9,503 nt of DNA from an uncultured Bacilli bacterium (lineage in GTDB: Bacteria > Bacillota_I > Bacilli_A > RF39 > UBA660). The stretch spans positions 1 through 9,503 of the forward strand of contig CALVYO010000045.1 of assembly GCA_944372275.1 (NCBI GenBank), read 5' to 3'. The translations under genes and the position numbers were made by a program. This document shows positions 1 through 6,357 of this stretch, in pieces; position 1 is the first letter of the stretch; every line of letters begins with the position of its first letter. The notes below the pieces were generated by a model. That model saw only the letters and a program-made list of their open reading frames with translations. It was not told the DNA's origin and did no database searches.

Positions 1-176
1 AAGATCGTCCCCATTCGGTGACGGTTTAATATTGTACTTTTCCCGCATCCACTAGGTCCTACGATTGCTACAAATTCATTATCATTTAATTCAAAAGAAA
101 AATCTTTAATTGCTTTGGTTTCAGAAGTTTTAGTATGATATATTTTATTTAAATTTTTAATTGTTAGGATACGCAT
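1..176 (-). pseudogene. 5' fragment of SsuB/TauB-type ABC importer ATPase (copy A)
   Basis: This is the N-terminal part of a cytoplasmic ATP-binding subunit of a NitT/TauT-type importer (sulfonate, taurine, nitrate or thiamine-precursor class; substrate not determinable). It starts at ATG 174-176 behind an AAAGGGG ribosome binding site. About 51 residues match copy B at 4893-5300 with only three substitutions, including the Walker A motif GPSGCGKST at residues 40-48. Homology stops at base 25. Bases 1-24 are visibly more G+C-rich and keep the frame open as NRHRMGTI to the window edge, so the fragment is either a chimeric gene end or an assembly join. Q-loop, signature, Walker B and H-loop are not present in the window. 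Gene identity is secure; whether it is a true pseudogene depends on what lies to the left. Confidence 0.75.
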
Positions 177-254
177 TATATAAACCCCTTTCTCATTATT
201 ATATTCAAAAATAGTAATTTCGTTTAGGTATATAATTTAAATTTATGATATAAT
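25..254. repeat. Duplicated ATPase 5' end plus promoter region, copy A
   Basis: Bases 25-245 align without gaps to 5149-5369 with 14 mismatches by hand count (about 94% identity, constant offset 5124). The match resumes as TGATATAAT at 246-254 versus 5387-5395 after a 17-bp segment (5370-5386) that copy A lacks. The block covers the first 51 codons of the ATPase, its ribosome binding site, and the intergenic region that serves the divergent cargo gene. Beyond 254 the two copies are unrelated. Confidence 0.9.
246..254 (+). promoter_or_regulatory. Extended -10 promoter element TGATATAAT
   Basis: TG-n-TATAAT is the consensus extended -10 for the housekeeping sigma factor. No good -35 lies 17 bp upstream (AGGTAT). 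The following bases GTTTGTAGTA nearly repeat those at 8068-8077, upstream of the paralogous gene. It probably drives the gene at 522, which implies a leader of roughly 260 nt. Confidence 0.5.
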
Positions 255-394
255 GTTTGTAGTACATAAAGTAGTGATTTTCATATTAATTATATTTAAT
301 ATAAAAGATGAACATATAATTAAAAATACAAAACTATTGAAAAATATTTATTTTTGAATTTAATAAATAGTTATTATAGGTAATGTATTTAGAT

Positions 395-428
395 TAAAAT
401 ATATTAATATTTTAATTAATATATTTTA
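395..428. repeat. Perfect 14-bp inverted repeat, 6-nt loop
   Basis: The arms at 395-408 and 415-428 are exact reverse complements around the loop ATTTTA at 409-414. They are made only of A and T, so an RNA hairpin would be weak and some such repeats arise by chance in this composition. The position in the presumed leader of the 522 gene fits an operator or a leader structure. Confidence 0.5.
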
Positions 429-521
429 TAAGATGAGATTAAAGAAAAAAGTGGGTGAAAAAATGTAGAGAAACTTTAAATGTTGATATTAATAAAGTAA
501 TAAAAAAGAAAGGTGTAAGTT

Positions 522-1199
522 ATGAAGAAAAAAAATATTATAATTTTATTAATTGTATTGGTTATATTAATATTAATTTCACTATTTGCTTATAAAAAAT
601 TTTTTGAAAGAAAAGATTTTAAAGGAGAAGGTATAGTTGTTGATGTAAATTATTCATCATCATCTGTTAAATTTAACAATAAATATTTAAAAATACAATC
701 TAATTTATTTGATAAAGATAAAAAAATAATTGTTGAAGGAACTAAACAAGATTGTGAATATACAATAAAAAAGGTTTATATGAATTTTAATTCCGAAGAA
801 GAAAAAGAAAAATTTGTTGTAGATAAATTATATAATAATCCTAGTATTAAATCTTTTTCAACATCTTTAGAACTTTATGGTGAATATTCCATTTTTGTTA
901 TTATTCCTTTAAAATTATCTGGTCAAGAATATGTGGATATGTTATCTCCAGAAGAAGTATATAATTTTATTACCAATCATTATGCACCACCACTTACTGT
1001 AACGGATGAGGAAGAAGTAGTAATTAAAAATAAAGATGGAATCAATGTAGTTGAAGTTAATTATTATGAGAATGAAAATATTGAAAAAATTGATTTTAAT
1101 AAAAATGATGAATCTATTTCATTTAAAAGATTAGGTAATGGATATTATTGCATAAAAGTTGAAGTAAACCAAGATTTATTAGAATTTATTGTAATGTAA
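522..1199 (+). CDS. Membrane-anchored extracytoplasmic protein, family of unknown function (paralogue of 8117-8791)
   Basis: This 225-residue protein is not a family I recognise. After a short basic start (MKKKN) there is one hydrophobic helix at about residues 6-24, followed by a soluble, acidic, probably beta-rich domain, so it is likely held in the membrane with the domain outside. There is no lipobox. The start at 522 has a good ribosome binding site (AAAGGTG). The protein resembles the product of 8117-8791 in length, anchor, an early segment (KDFKGEGIVVDV, residues 31-42), a middle motif (KLSGQEYVDMLSPEE, 131-145) and a C-terminal segment ending in hydrophobic residues. It sits 140 bp upstream of the MacB-like ABC genes on the same strand, so it may be an accessory surface partner of that transporter; this is inference from position only. 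Confidence 0.8.
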   Translation: MKKKNIIILLIVLVILILISLFAYKKFFERKDFKGEGIVVDVNYSSSSVKFNNKYLKIQSNLFDKDKKIIVEGTKQDCEYTIKKVYMNFNSEEEKEKFVVDKLYNNPSIKSFSTSLELYGEYSIFVIIPLKLSGQEYVDMLSPEEVYNFITNHYAPPLTVTDEEEVVIKNKDGINVVEVNYYENENIEKIDFNKNDESISFKRLGNGYYCIKVEVNQDLLEFIVM

Positions 1200-1291
1200 T
1201 TTTATATCTGATTTTTATAAAATGTAGTTTTATGACAAACAAATATTTTGAAAATTAGGAATCAAAAAGCATAATGATTTTAGATTTTTTA

Positions 1292-1300
1292 TGTTATATT
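1292..1300 (+). promoter_or_regulatory. Possible extended -10 for the ABC operon
   Basis: TGTTATATT fits TG-n-TATAAT with one mismatch in the hexamer and lies 39 bp before the ATPase start. The base run at -35 is poor (TAATGA). No clear terminator separates this site from the 522 gene, so readthrough from upstream may also supply transcript. Confidence 0.35.
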
Positions 1301-1339
1301 AAAAATAATGGATAACTAATTTGTTTTAAGGAGATAAGT

Positions 1340-2041
1340 ATGAATAATAATAAAAAAGTTCTTTGTTTAAATAAAGTTATTAAAATTTATAAGAATAATA
1401 ATAAAAAAATACTTATTTTAGATGGTGTGTCACTTGAATTTGAAGAAGGAAAGTTTTATTTAATAATTGGTCATAGTGGTAGTGGTAAAACAACTCTAAT
1501 TAATATTTTAGGCCTTATTGATAGTTTTAATAGTGGTGAATACAAGATTTATGGAAAAAATGTTGCATCGTTGAATGATTTTGAATTGTCAAAATTAAGA
1601 ATGAAAAACATCGGTTATATTTTTCAAAATTTTTATTTAGATCCTAATTTGAAGGCTTATGAAAATGTAATAGTTCCAATGTGTATAAATTCAGAAATAA
1701 ATTTTAAATATCGAAAAGCAAGAGCTTTAAAATTGTTAGATAGTTTAGATATTAAAGAAAGATTTAATCATTTTCCTAATGAATTATCAGGTGGCGAACA
1801 ACAAAGAGTAGCAATTGCAAGAGCATTGGCTAATGATCCATCTATTATTTTAGCTGATGAGCCAACAGGTAATTTAGATGAAGAAAATGAAAAGATTATT
1901 TTTGAAAAATTAAAAAAATTATCAAAAGATGGTAAATGTGTTATAGTTGTCAGTCATAGTAACAACGCTAAAAAATATGCTGATGTTATTTTTGAATTAT
2001 GTAATCATACATTAAAAGAGGTTAATTGTGAGAATAAATGA
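1340..2041 (+). CDS. ABC transporter ATP-binding protein, MacB/LolD type
   Basis: Cytoplasmic ATPase of 233 residues, the usual length for a stand-alone MacB/LolD-type subunit, which couples ATP hydrolysis to FtsX-fold permeases (type VII ABC). All motifs are intact: Walker A GHSGSGKTT (residues 44-52), Q-loop Q96 in YIFQN, signature LSGGEQQR (149-156), Walker B IILADEP with catalytic E174, D-loop NLD (178-180) and switch histidine H206 in VVSHS. The family also shows in the PTGNLD sequence after Walker B. The start has a strong ribosome binding site (AAGGAGAT). The gene ends in TGA and overlaps the next gene by 14 nt, indicating translational coupling with the first permease. In Bacillota such cassettes commonly export or sense peptides, or give resistance to antimicrobial peptides; which applies here is unknown. 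Confidence 0.95.
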   Translation: MNNNKKVLCLNKVIKIYKNNNKKILILDGVSLEFEEGKFYLIIGHSGSGKTTLINILGLIDSFNSGEYKIYGKNVASLNDFELSKLRMKNIGYIFQNFYLDPNLKAYENVIVPMCINSEINFKYRKARALKLLDSLDIKERFNHFPNELSGGEQQRVAIARALANDPSIILADEPTGNLDEENEKIIFEKLKKLSKDGKCVIVVSHSNNAKKYADVIFELCNHTLKEVNCENK

Positions 2042-3266
2042 TTATATAAAAAAATCAATGATTGATATTATCAGAAATAGAAAAAAATTATATCTTTTGA
2101 TTATAATAACTTTTTGTTCTTTAATATTCATGTTTGTAATATTATTTAAATTTAATTTTAATCAATATATTAAAGATAATATAAATAATAATTTAGGTTT
2201 TAGAATTTTAGAAGTAAGTCCAAAATTAGAAGTTGCTGATTTAGGAAAAAATGAACTCTTAAGTATTGAACATATATTAGATGTGTATAATTCTAAATAT
2301 AACTCTAAAATTGTAGAAAGTAGTTTTAAAAGTTCAAAACTAGATGGAACAATTGAATTTTTATATGGAACTGCAACAACTTATCCTAATATTGTTTTAG
2401 GTAGAGGATTTAAAGAAGGGGATTCTAAAGTTGCAATATGTCCTCAAAATTTTTATCCTGATGAATCGGTATACCAATTAAAACTAAAAGAAGAAAACTT
2501 TATATCTGAAGATAGTTTATTAAATAAAAAATTTACTATTAAATATTATGAAATGAATTTTGATTCAGATAACAATAATCTTGTTACTGGTAAAGAATAC
2601 AACGAAGATTATGAAATAATCGGATTATATGATAATAAGCAAATTATGAACTTAAATAATCAGTGTTATATTATGTCAGATGATATTATTTCGATAATTG
2701 ATAAAGTAAATCCAAATAATGATATGGAATTTAATAATACAAATTTTTATGTGTTGATAGATAGTGTAGATAATATAGATTATGTAATGAATAAAATAAA
2801 AAATAAAAATTTCATTAATGTTTATCAAAAAAACTCTATAGATGAAAATTTAGTTGATATGGTAGATATTTCATATATTGTTTTAATAACCATTGTTATT
2901 TTAACTATTATAATTCTTGATTTAGCATATGTAAAAAAAATTATAATAAATGATAGTCATATAATTGGATTATTAAGAGCAATTGGATATAACAAAAAAA
3001 CTTTAAAAAAAATGTATTTTATTGAATTTCTAATAATAAATATAATAGCTTATTTAATTTCTATATTTTTATTAGTAATACTATTTAGTATATTGAAAAC
3101 TTCAGTATTATCTAATATGGCTTACATTGGAATTAATTTAACAATATCACCTTTGATATTTATTTTAAATTTTATAATTATAGTATTTTTATCTTCATTT
3201 GTTACAACAATTAATATTAATAAGGTTTGTAATTGTAGAATAATTGAATTAGTGGGAAGTGAATAG
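2028..3266 (+). CDS. FtsX-like ABC transporter permease (first of two)
   Basis: Membrane subunit of 412 residues with the MacB/FtsX layout: TM1 at about 21-42, a large extracytoplasmic domain at about 45-280, then TM2 (281-303), TM3 (330-356) and TM4 (375-396). The cytoplasmic coupling segment between TM2 and TM3, IGLLRAIGYNKKTLKKMYFI (313-332), is the typical FtsX-family sequence. The GTG start at 2028 is preferred over the ATG at residue 11 because AAAGAGG at 2015-2021 lies at ideal distance and the overlap with the ATPase gene is typical of coupling. Such permeases act as dimers and move mechanically to handle substrates outside the membrane. The partner is probably the second permease directly downstream, forming a heterodimer. 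Confidence 0.9.
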   Translation: MRINDYIKKSMIDIIRNRKKLYLLIIITFCSLIFMFVILFKFNFNQYIKDNINNNLGFRILEVSPKLEVADLGKNELLSIEHILDVYNSKYNSKIVESSFKSSKLDGTIEFLYGTATTYPNIVLGRGFKEGDSKVAICPQNFYPDESVYQLKLKEENFISEDSLLNKKFTIKYYEMNFDSDNNNLVTGKEYNEDYEIIGLYDNKQIMNLNNQCYIMSDDIISIIDKVNPNNDMEFNNTNFYVLIDSVDNIDYVMNKIKNKNFINVYQKNSIDENLVDMVDISYIVLITIVILTIIILDLAYVKKIIINDSHIIGLLRAIGYNKKTLKKMYFIEFLIINIIAYLISIFLLVILFSILKTSVLSNMAYIGINLTISPLIFILNFIIIVFLSSFVTTININKVCNCRIIELVGSE

Positions 3267-3268
3267 CT

Positions 3269-4393
3269 ATGATGCTACTTTTAAAAGGATTTTTTAGAAA
3301 AAAATCTACAAAATTATATATTTTTATTATAGTAATTTTAAATGTAGCAATTATTTCATTGATGTCGTTTATAAATTATTATAAAGGACTCTTGAATGAA
3401 GTTTTTGTTAATAATACGGTATTATATGTAATTGGTCAAAATGATTATTATAAAGAATTTTCTAAATATGATAGTGTAATTAACATTGAAAAAATATTAG
3501 TAGTAAAACCTGATTATACTTATGATACATTAGGAAGACAAGGTTATGTTATACAGGATGGATCTACAGGAATAATTATTGATTCTTCCCCTTCAACAAG
3601 TAATCTAATAATTCCAACTTGGGAAGAGTTTATCGGAATTCATAAGAATAATAGAATAATTGTTAGAAAAGATGATAATTTAAAAGAAAATGAAATAACA
3701 TTATCATTTAATAGACAAGTTACTTATGATATTCTATTATCTAGTTTAATAAATAAAAAGATAGGAATTATTAATAATAATATTTCTTACGAATTTGTAA
3801 TAGAAAATATAATTGATAATTCTAAATTTTCTGAAATGTTTATTTCTTCTGATATGTATGATAAGATAGAAAAAGAAAATAATATATATGCTTATAAAGT
3901 AACACTTGACGATTATTATGATGCTCAACTTTTAGTAGGAAAATTAGATGAAGCCGAAAATAATGATGACTTTTATGTTTCTTTAAATACAGTTGAAGAT
4001 GCAAATGATCAATTAAGTATGTCAAATTTAATTGAAATAACTGATACATTAATTAATATTAGTTATGTAATATTAGTATTATTTTATTCAATTATATTTA
4101 TCATTTTAAGAAATATAGTAAAAGATGAAAATAATAAATTAACAATGCTTAAATTTTTAGGATATAATAAAATCCAAAATAAATTAATAATTTTAATTGA
4201 GTTAATAGCATTAATGTTAATTGTATTAATAGTTTCTATAATTATTACAAGTAGTTTAAATATATTTTTAAATAATAAATTTAATTTATTACTGAAAATT
4301 TTTGATATTTTAACTATACTTAAAATAGAGATAATAATATTCATATTTATATTTGTTTTATCAATAACTGTTAATAAAAATGAAAAAGCCTAG
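3269..4393 (+). CDS. FtsX-like ABC transporter permease (second of two)
   Basis: Second membrane subunit, 374 residues, with the same plan: TM1 about 15-36, extracytoplasmic domain about 40-260, TM2 263-282, TM3 305-330, TM4 350-368. The coupling segment LTMLKFLGYNKIQNKLIILI (291-310) corresponds to IGLLRAIGYNKKTLKK in the first permease. It begins 2 bp after the first permease stops, with two consecutive ATG codons; the ribosome binding site (GGGAAGTG inside the preceding gene) is distant, so coupling to the upstream gene is likely. It is shorter than its partner in the external domain and ends in a very short cytoplasmic tail. The pair is divergent in sequence, which suggests an obligate heterodimer rather than a recent duplication. 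The stop codon TAG lies in the terminator stem. Confidence 0.88.
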   Translation: MMLLLKGFFRKKSTKLYIFIIVILNVAIISLMSFINYYKGLLNEVFVNNTVLYVIGQNDYYKEFSKYDSVINIEKILVVKPDYTYDTLGRQGYVIQDGSTGIIIDSSPSTSNLIIPTWEEFIGIHKNNRIIVRKDDNLKENEITLSFNRQVTYDILLSSLINKKIGIINNNISYEFVIENIIDNSKFSEMFISSDMYDKIEKENNIYAYKVTLDDYYDAQLLVGKLDEAENNDDFYVSLNTVEDANDQLSMSNLIEITDTLINISYVILVLFYSIIFIILRNIVKDENNKLTMLKFLGYNKIQNKLIILIELIALMLIVLIVSIIITSSLNIFLNNKFNLLLKIFDILTILKIEIIIFIFIFVLSITVNKNEKA

Positions 4394-4424
4394 TAAGCAA
4401 ATTAATGCTCTCTAGGTATTTTTT
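4389..4424. terminator. Bidirectional terminator between convergent genes
   Basis: CCTAG (4389-4393) pairs with CTAGG (4412-4416), and inner AGCA pairs with TGCT around an AATTAA loop. TATTTTTT follows on the plus strand, and an A run precedes the stem and serves as the T tract on the minus strand. The outer left arm contains the stop codon of the second permease. The minus-strand 131-aa gene stops at the far edge, so one structure serves both directions. Confidence 0.75.
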
Positions 4425-4818
4425 AACTATTTAATATGCAATATGAATAATCATAAATTGGTAATAATTTATTTATCTCATTATTAATTATTTCATCATT
4501 AAAATCAGTTTCATAAATATTAAATAACATTTCCACAGTAAAGTTTTTCTTTTCTAAATCATTTAATTCTAAATACTTGGCTGAAAATAATAATAAATGT
4601 TTATGCTTGCTAAAATTAATAATGGTTTTATGATAATTAGAATCTAGTTTAGACAAAACTTCCTTTAAAAGAATGATTATATCTCTAGTATTAAAATTAA
4701 TATTAAAATTCTTGTTTTCTAATATATAAATACTTAATCTTAACTTGTCAATATTGTTTAAATTATCAAAATTGTTTATTAAATTTATTACCTTTTTTGT
4801 ATTATTATCTAACAGCAT
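4423..4818 (-). CDS. Hypothetical helical protein, 131 aa
   Basis: I do not recognise this protein. It is 131 residues, predicted soluble and mostly alpha-helical, with many leucine, isoleucine, asparagine and lysine residues and no signal peptide or membrane helix. It therefore probably stays in the cytoplasm. The start ATG at 4816-4818 has a good ribosome binding site (AAGAGGT). It lies 74 bp downstream of the truncated SsuB/TauB-type ATPase on the same strand, directly after the break point. It may now be transcribed from the old importer promoter, since no strong promoter of its own is evident. It converges on the ABC permease operon and shares its terminator. That it is a real gene is supported by length, ribosome binding site and clean end; a function cannot be given. 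Confidence 0.7.
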   Translation of the reverse strand: MLLDNNTKKVINLINNFDNLNNIDKLRLSIYILENKNFNINFNTRDIIILLKEVLSKLDSNYHKTIINFSKHKHLLLFSAKYLELNDLEKKNFTVEMLFNIYETDFNDEIINNEINKLLPIYDYSYCILNS

Positions 4819-4892
4819 AATTTACCTCTTTTCCTTTATTTATAAGGGTTATAAGTAGCTTCGCTTAATTATTACCTGTGTCTATACTGTAT

Positions 4893-5300
4893 TCATACTA
4901 CTCTTTGTCGCATGCCACCTGATAAATTGTTAGGATAACTATTGATAAAATCTTTTAAACCGTAAGTATTTAATAATTTTAAAACATAATCTTTGTTATT
5001 TAATTTATTTATTTCTAAACCTAATAAACAATTCTCTAATACTGTTTTCCAATTAAATAAGGCATCTTGTTGTAACATATAACCTAATTTAATATTATCA
5101 TTAATTATTATTTCACCATCTGATTTATTATCTAAATTGGCTAGTATATTTAATATTGTACTTTTCCCACATCCACTAGGTCCTACGATTGCTACAAATT
5201 CATTATCATTTAATTCAAAAGAAAAATCATCAATGGCTTTTGTTTCAGAAGTTTTTGTATGATATATTTTACTTAAATTCTTAATTGTTAGTATACTCAT
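4893..5300 (-). pseudogene. Truncated SsuB/TauB-type ABC importer ATPase (copy B)
   Basis: N-terminal half of a NitT/TauT-type importer ATPase: 135 residues against about 250 in the family. Walker A GPSGCGKST is at residues 40-48, the Q-loop is in YMLQQDALFNWKT (74-86) and the signature LSGGMRQR at 126-133. The frame then reads V-V and stops at TGA, where the family continues with ALIRT-like sequence, so the join lies at about 4896-4898. Walker B, D-loop and H-loop are gone and the product cannot be a working ATPase. The start at 5300 has GAAAGGAG upstream. No frameshifts or stops occur in the remaining part, so the loss is recent or due to a single clean rearrangement. Its first 51 codons repeat those at 1-176. 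It probably belongs with the binding-protein remnant at 8821-9378. Confidence 0.88.
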
Positions 5301-5395
5301 TATCTAAACTCCTTTCTCATTATTATATTCAAAACTAGTTATTTCGTTTAGGTATATAATTTAAATTTAACAATTTTGATAATGTATGATATAAT
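5149..5395. repeat. Duplicated ATPase 5' end plus promoter region, copy B
   Basis: Partner of the repeat at 25-254, in the same orientation. The 17-bp segment 5370-5386, absent from copy A, places a TTAACA hexamer exactly 17 bp before TATAAT. Here the rightward promoter therefore has both elements, whereas copy A keeps only the extended -10. Directly repeated copies of this length and identity could recombine and delete or amplify the 5.1-kb segment between them. Confidence 0.9.
5367..5395 (+). promoter_or_regulatory. Promoter of the metalloprotease-like gene
   Basis: TTAACA (5367-5372), a 17-bp spacer and TATAAT (5390-5395) preceded by TG (5387-5388) form a near-consensus housekeeping promoter. 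It is the best in the window. Transcription would begin near 5402, only about 10 nt before the ATG at 5413, giving a very short leader that still contains the GGTGG ribosome binding site. Confidence 0.7.
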
Positions 5396-5412
5396 ACCGA
5401 GCGGTGGGGGAA

Positions 5413-6300
5413 ATGGACAAAAAAATAAAAAAAACATTAGAAAAATTTTTAAATATAATGAATAAGAATTTTTCACAAGAAGATTTAAAAATTCTTTTTT
5501 GCAATATTAAAACATTGAAAATAAGTACTAGTGATTTTAAATTTGAGAATTTTTTTTCTCAAACAGCAACAACTGGTGCTTACTCTGTTAATAAAAATGC
5601 AATTATATTAGATGAAGCAGAATATAAGGACACAATATATCATGAATTATTACATATGGCTAGTTCTTATTTTGAAGATGGAATGTTTTATTCTGGTTTT
5701 CAAAGATATGGTATATCATCTCAAATGAAAATAATTAATATAGGAATAGGAATAGATGAATGTTATACAGAATTACTAAATCGTAGATATTTTGTAAAAG
5801 ATAAGGACATTACTGCTTCATATAAGTATCAAATATTTATAACTAGTAAATTAGAAGAAATAATTGAGAAAAAAAGAATGGAAAGCTTATATTTAACTGC
5901 TGATTTAGATGGATTAATTAAAGAATTAGAAAAATATATAAATAAAGAAGAAATTATGGAATTTATTTATGATATGGATTATATATATAAACATTTAAAA
6001 GAAAATAAGATTTTATTTTTGAATAAAAAAATTTCTAATACTTTAAATAGCATTAATTTGTTTATTGTAAAAGTATATTTAAAAAAAACATATCAACAAT
6101 ATTTACAAAATATAATTACTTATGAAGAATTAATAAAAAAGTCTAGTCATTTTATTTATTCTATTGCTTCTCAATTAACAATAGGAAAGAATAATTTTCA
6201 AATTTTTTCACAAGAAGATTTAAAATTGTGTTGTGCCTTTGCATTTGAAAATGATGATATTGTATTTGAATATAAAGAAAAAGTAAAAAAATATAAATAA
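5413..6300 (+). CDS. Putative zinc metalloprotease-like protein (HELLH)
   Basis: This 295-residue protein carries HELLH at residues 77-81, the HExxH zinc and catalytic motif. About 35 residues later comes GIDECYTELLNRR, whose E116 (or E120) can serve as the third zinc ligand of a gluzincin-type site. No signal peptide or membrane helix is evident, so it is probably cytoplasmic unless exported unconventionally. The C-terminal 160 residues are helical and rich in lysine and glutamate, without a recognisable domain. ATG 5413 is chosen over GTG 5404 because GGTGG at 5403-5407 is then at proper distance. It directly follows the copied promoter, and the lipoprotein gene comes 57 bp downstream. I do not recognise a named family; hydrolase activity is inferred from the motif and its conserved-looking spacing. 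Confidence 0.8.
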   Translation: MDKKIKKTLEKFLNIMNKNFSQEDLKILFCNIKTLKISTSDFKFENFFSQTATTGAYSVNKNAIILDEAEYKDTIYHELLHMASSYFEDGMFYSGFQRYGISSQMKIINIGIGIDECYTELLNRRYFVKDKDITASYKYQIFITSKLEEIIEKKRMESLYLTADLDGLIKELEKYINKEEIMEFIYDMDYIYKHLKENKILFLNKKISNTLNSINLFIVKVYLKKTYQQYLQNIITYEELIKKSSHFIYSIASQLTIGKNNFQIFSQEDLKLCCAFAFENDDIVFEYKEKVKKYK

Positions 6301-6310
6301 CTATAGATAA

Positions 6311-6342
6311 TTATAAATAAATGTGTTAAAATTTATTTATAA
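6311..6342. promoter_or_regulatory. Perfect 12-bp inverted repeat before the lipoprotein gene
   Basis: TTATAAATAAAT (6311-6322) and ATTTATTTATAA (6331-6342) are exact reverse complements with an 8-nt loop. The loop and its edge include TG-T-TAAAAT (6324-6332), a possible extended -10, with TAGATA 17 bp upstream. The site could be an operator over a promoter, or an AU-only hairpin between the two genes. The lipoprotein ribosome binding site (AGGTG) follows at 6348-6352. Confidence 0.5.
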
Positions 6343-6357
6343 ATAGTAGGTGAATAT

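Larger units (their letters stand above)
177..521. other. Non-coding region between divergent ATPase fragment and 225-aa gene
   Basis: This 345-bp stretch has no convincing gene. It holds the copied promoter area (to 254), a probable extended -10 box, and a perfect 14-bp inverted repeat at 395-428. A GTG-initiated reading frame at 455-595 overlaps the downstream gene and has no supporting features. The sequence after 255 is unrelated to the other repeat copy. Confidence 0.6.

Noticed and set aside
177..240. Minus-strand promoter for the importer ATPase copies in the shared intergenic block
   Set aside because: TATAAT-like hexamers exist, but those near the ribosome binding site leave no room for a transcript start and the others lack an acceptable -35, so no specific call is made.
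455..595. GTG-initiated 46-residue frame overlapping the start of the 522 gene
   Set aside because: Weak start context, an overlap of more than 70 bp with a well-supported gene in another frame, and no recognisable features.
3746..4344. Minus-strand frames of 60, 69 and 86 residues inside the second permease
   Set aside because: They are antisense shadows of an AT-rich membrane protein gene, with low-complexity isoleucine-rich translations and no ribosome binding sites.
5404..5412. GTG at 5404 as start of the metalloprotease-like gene
   Set aside because: The GTG is part of the GGTGGGGG ribosome binding site and would lie almost at the predicted transcription start; ATG 5413 has correct spacing.
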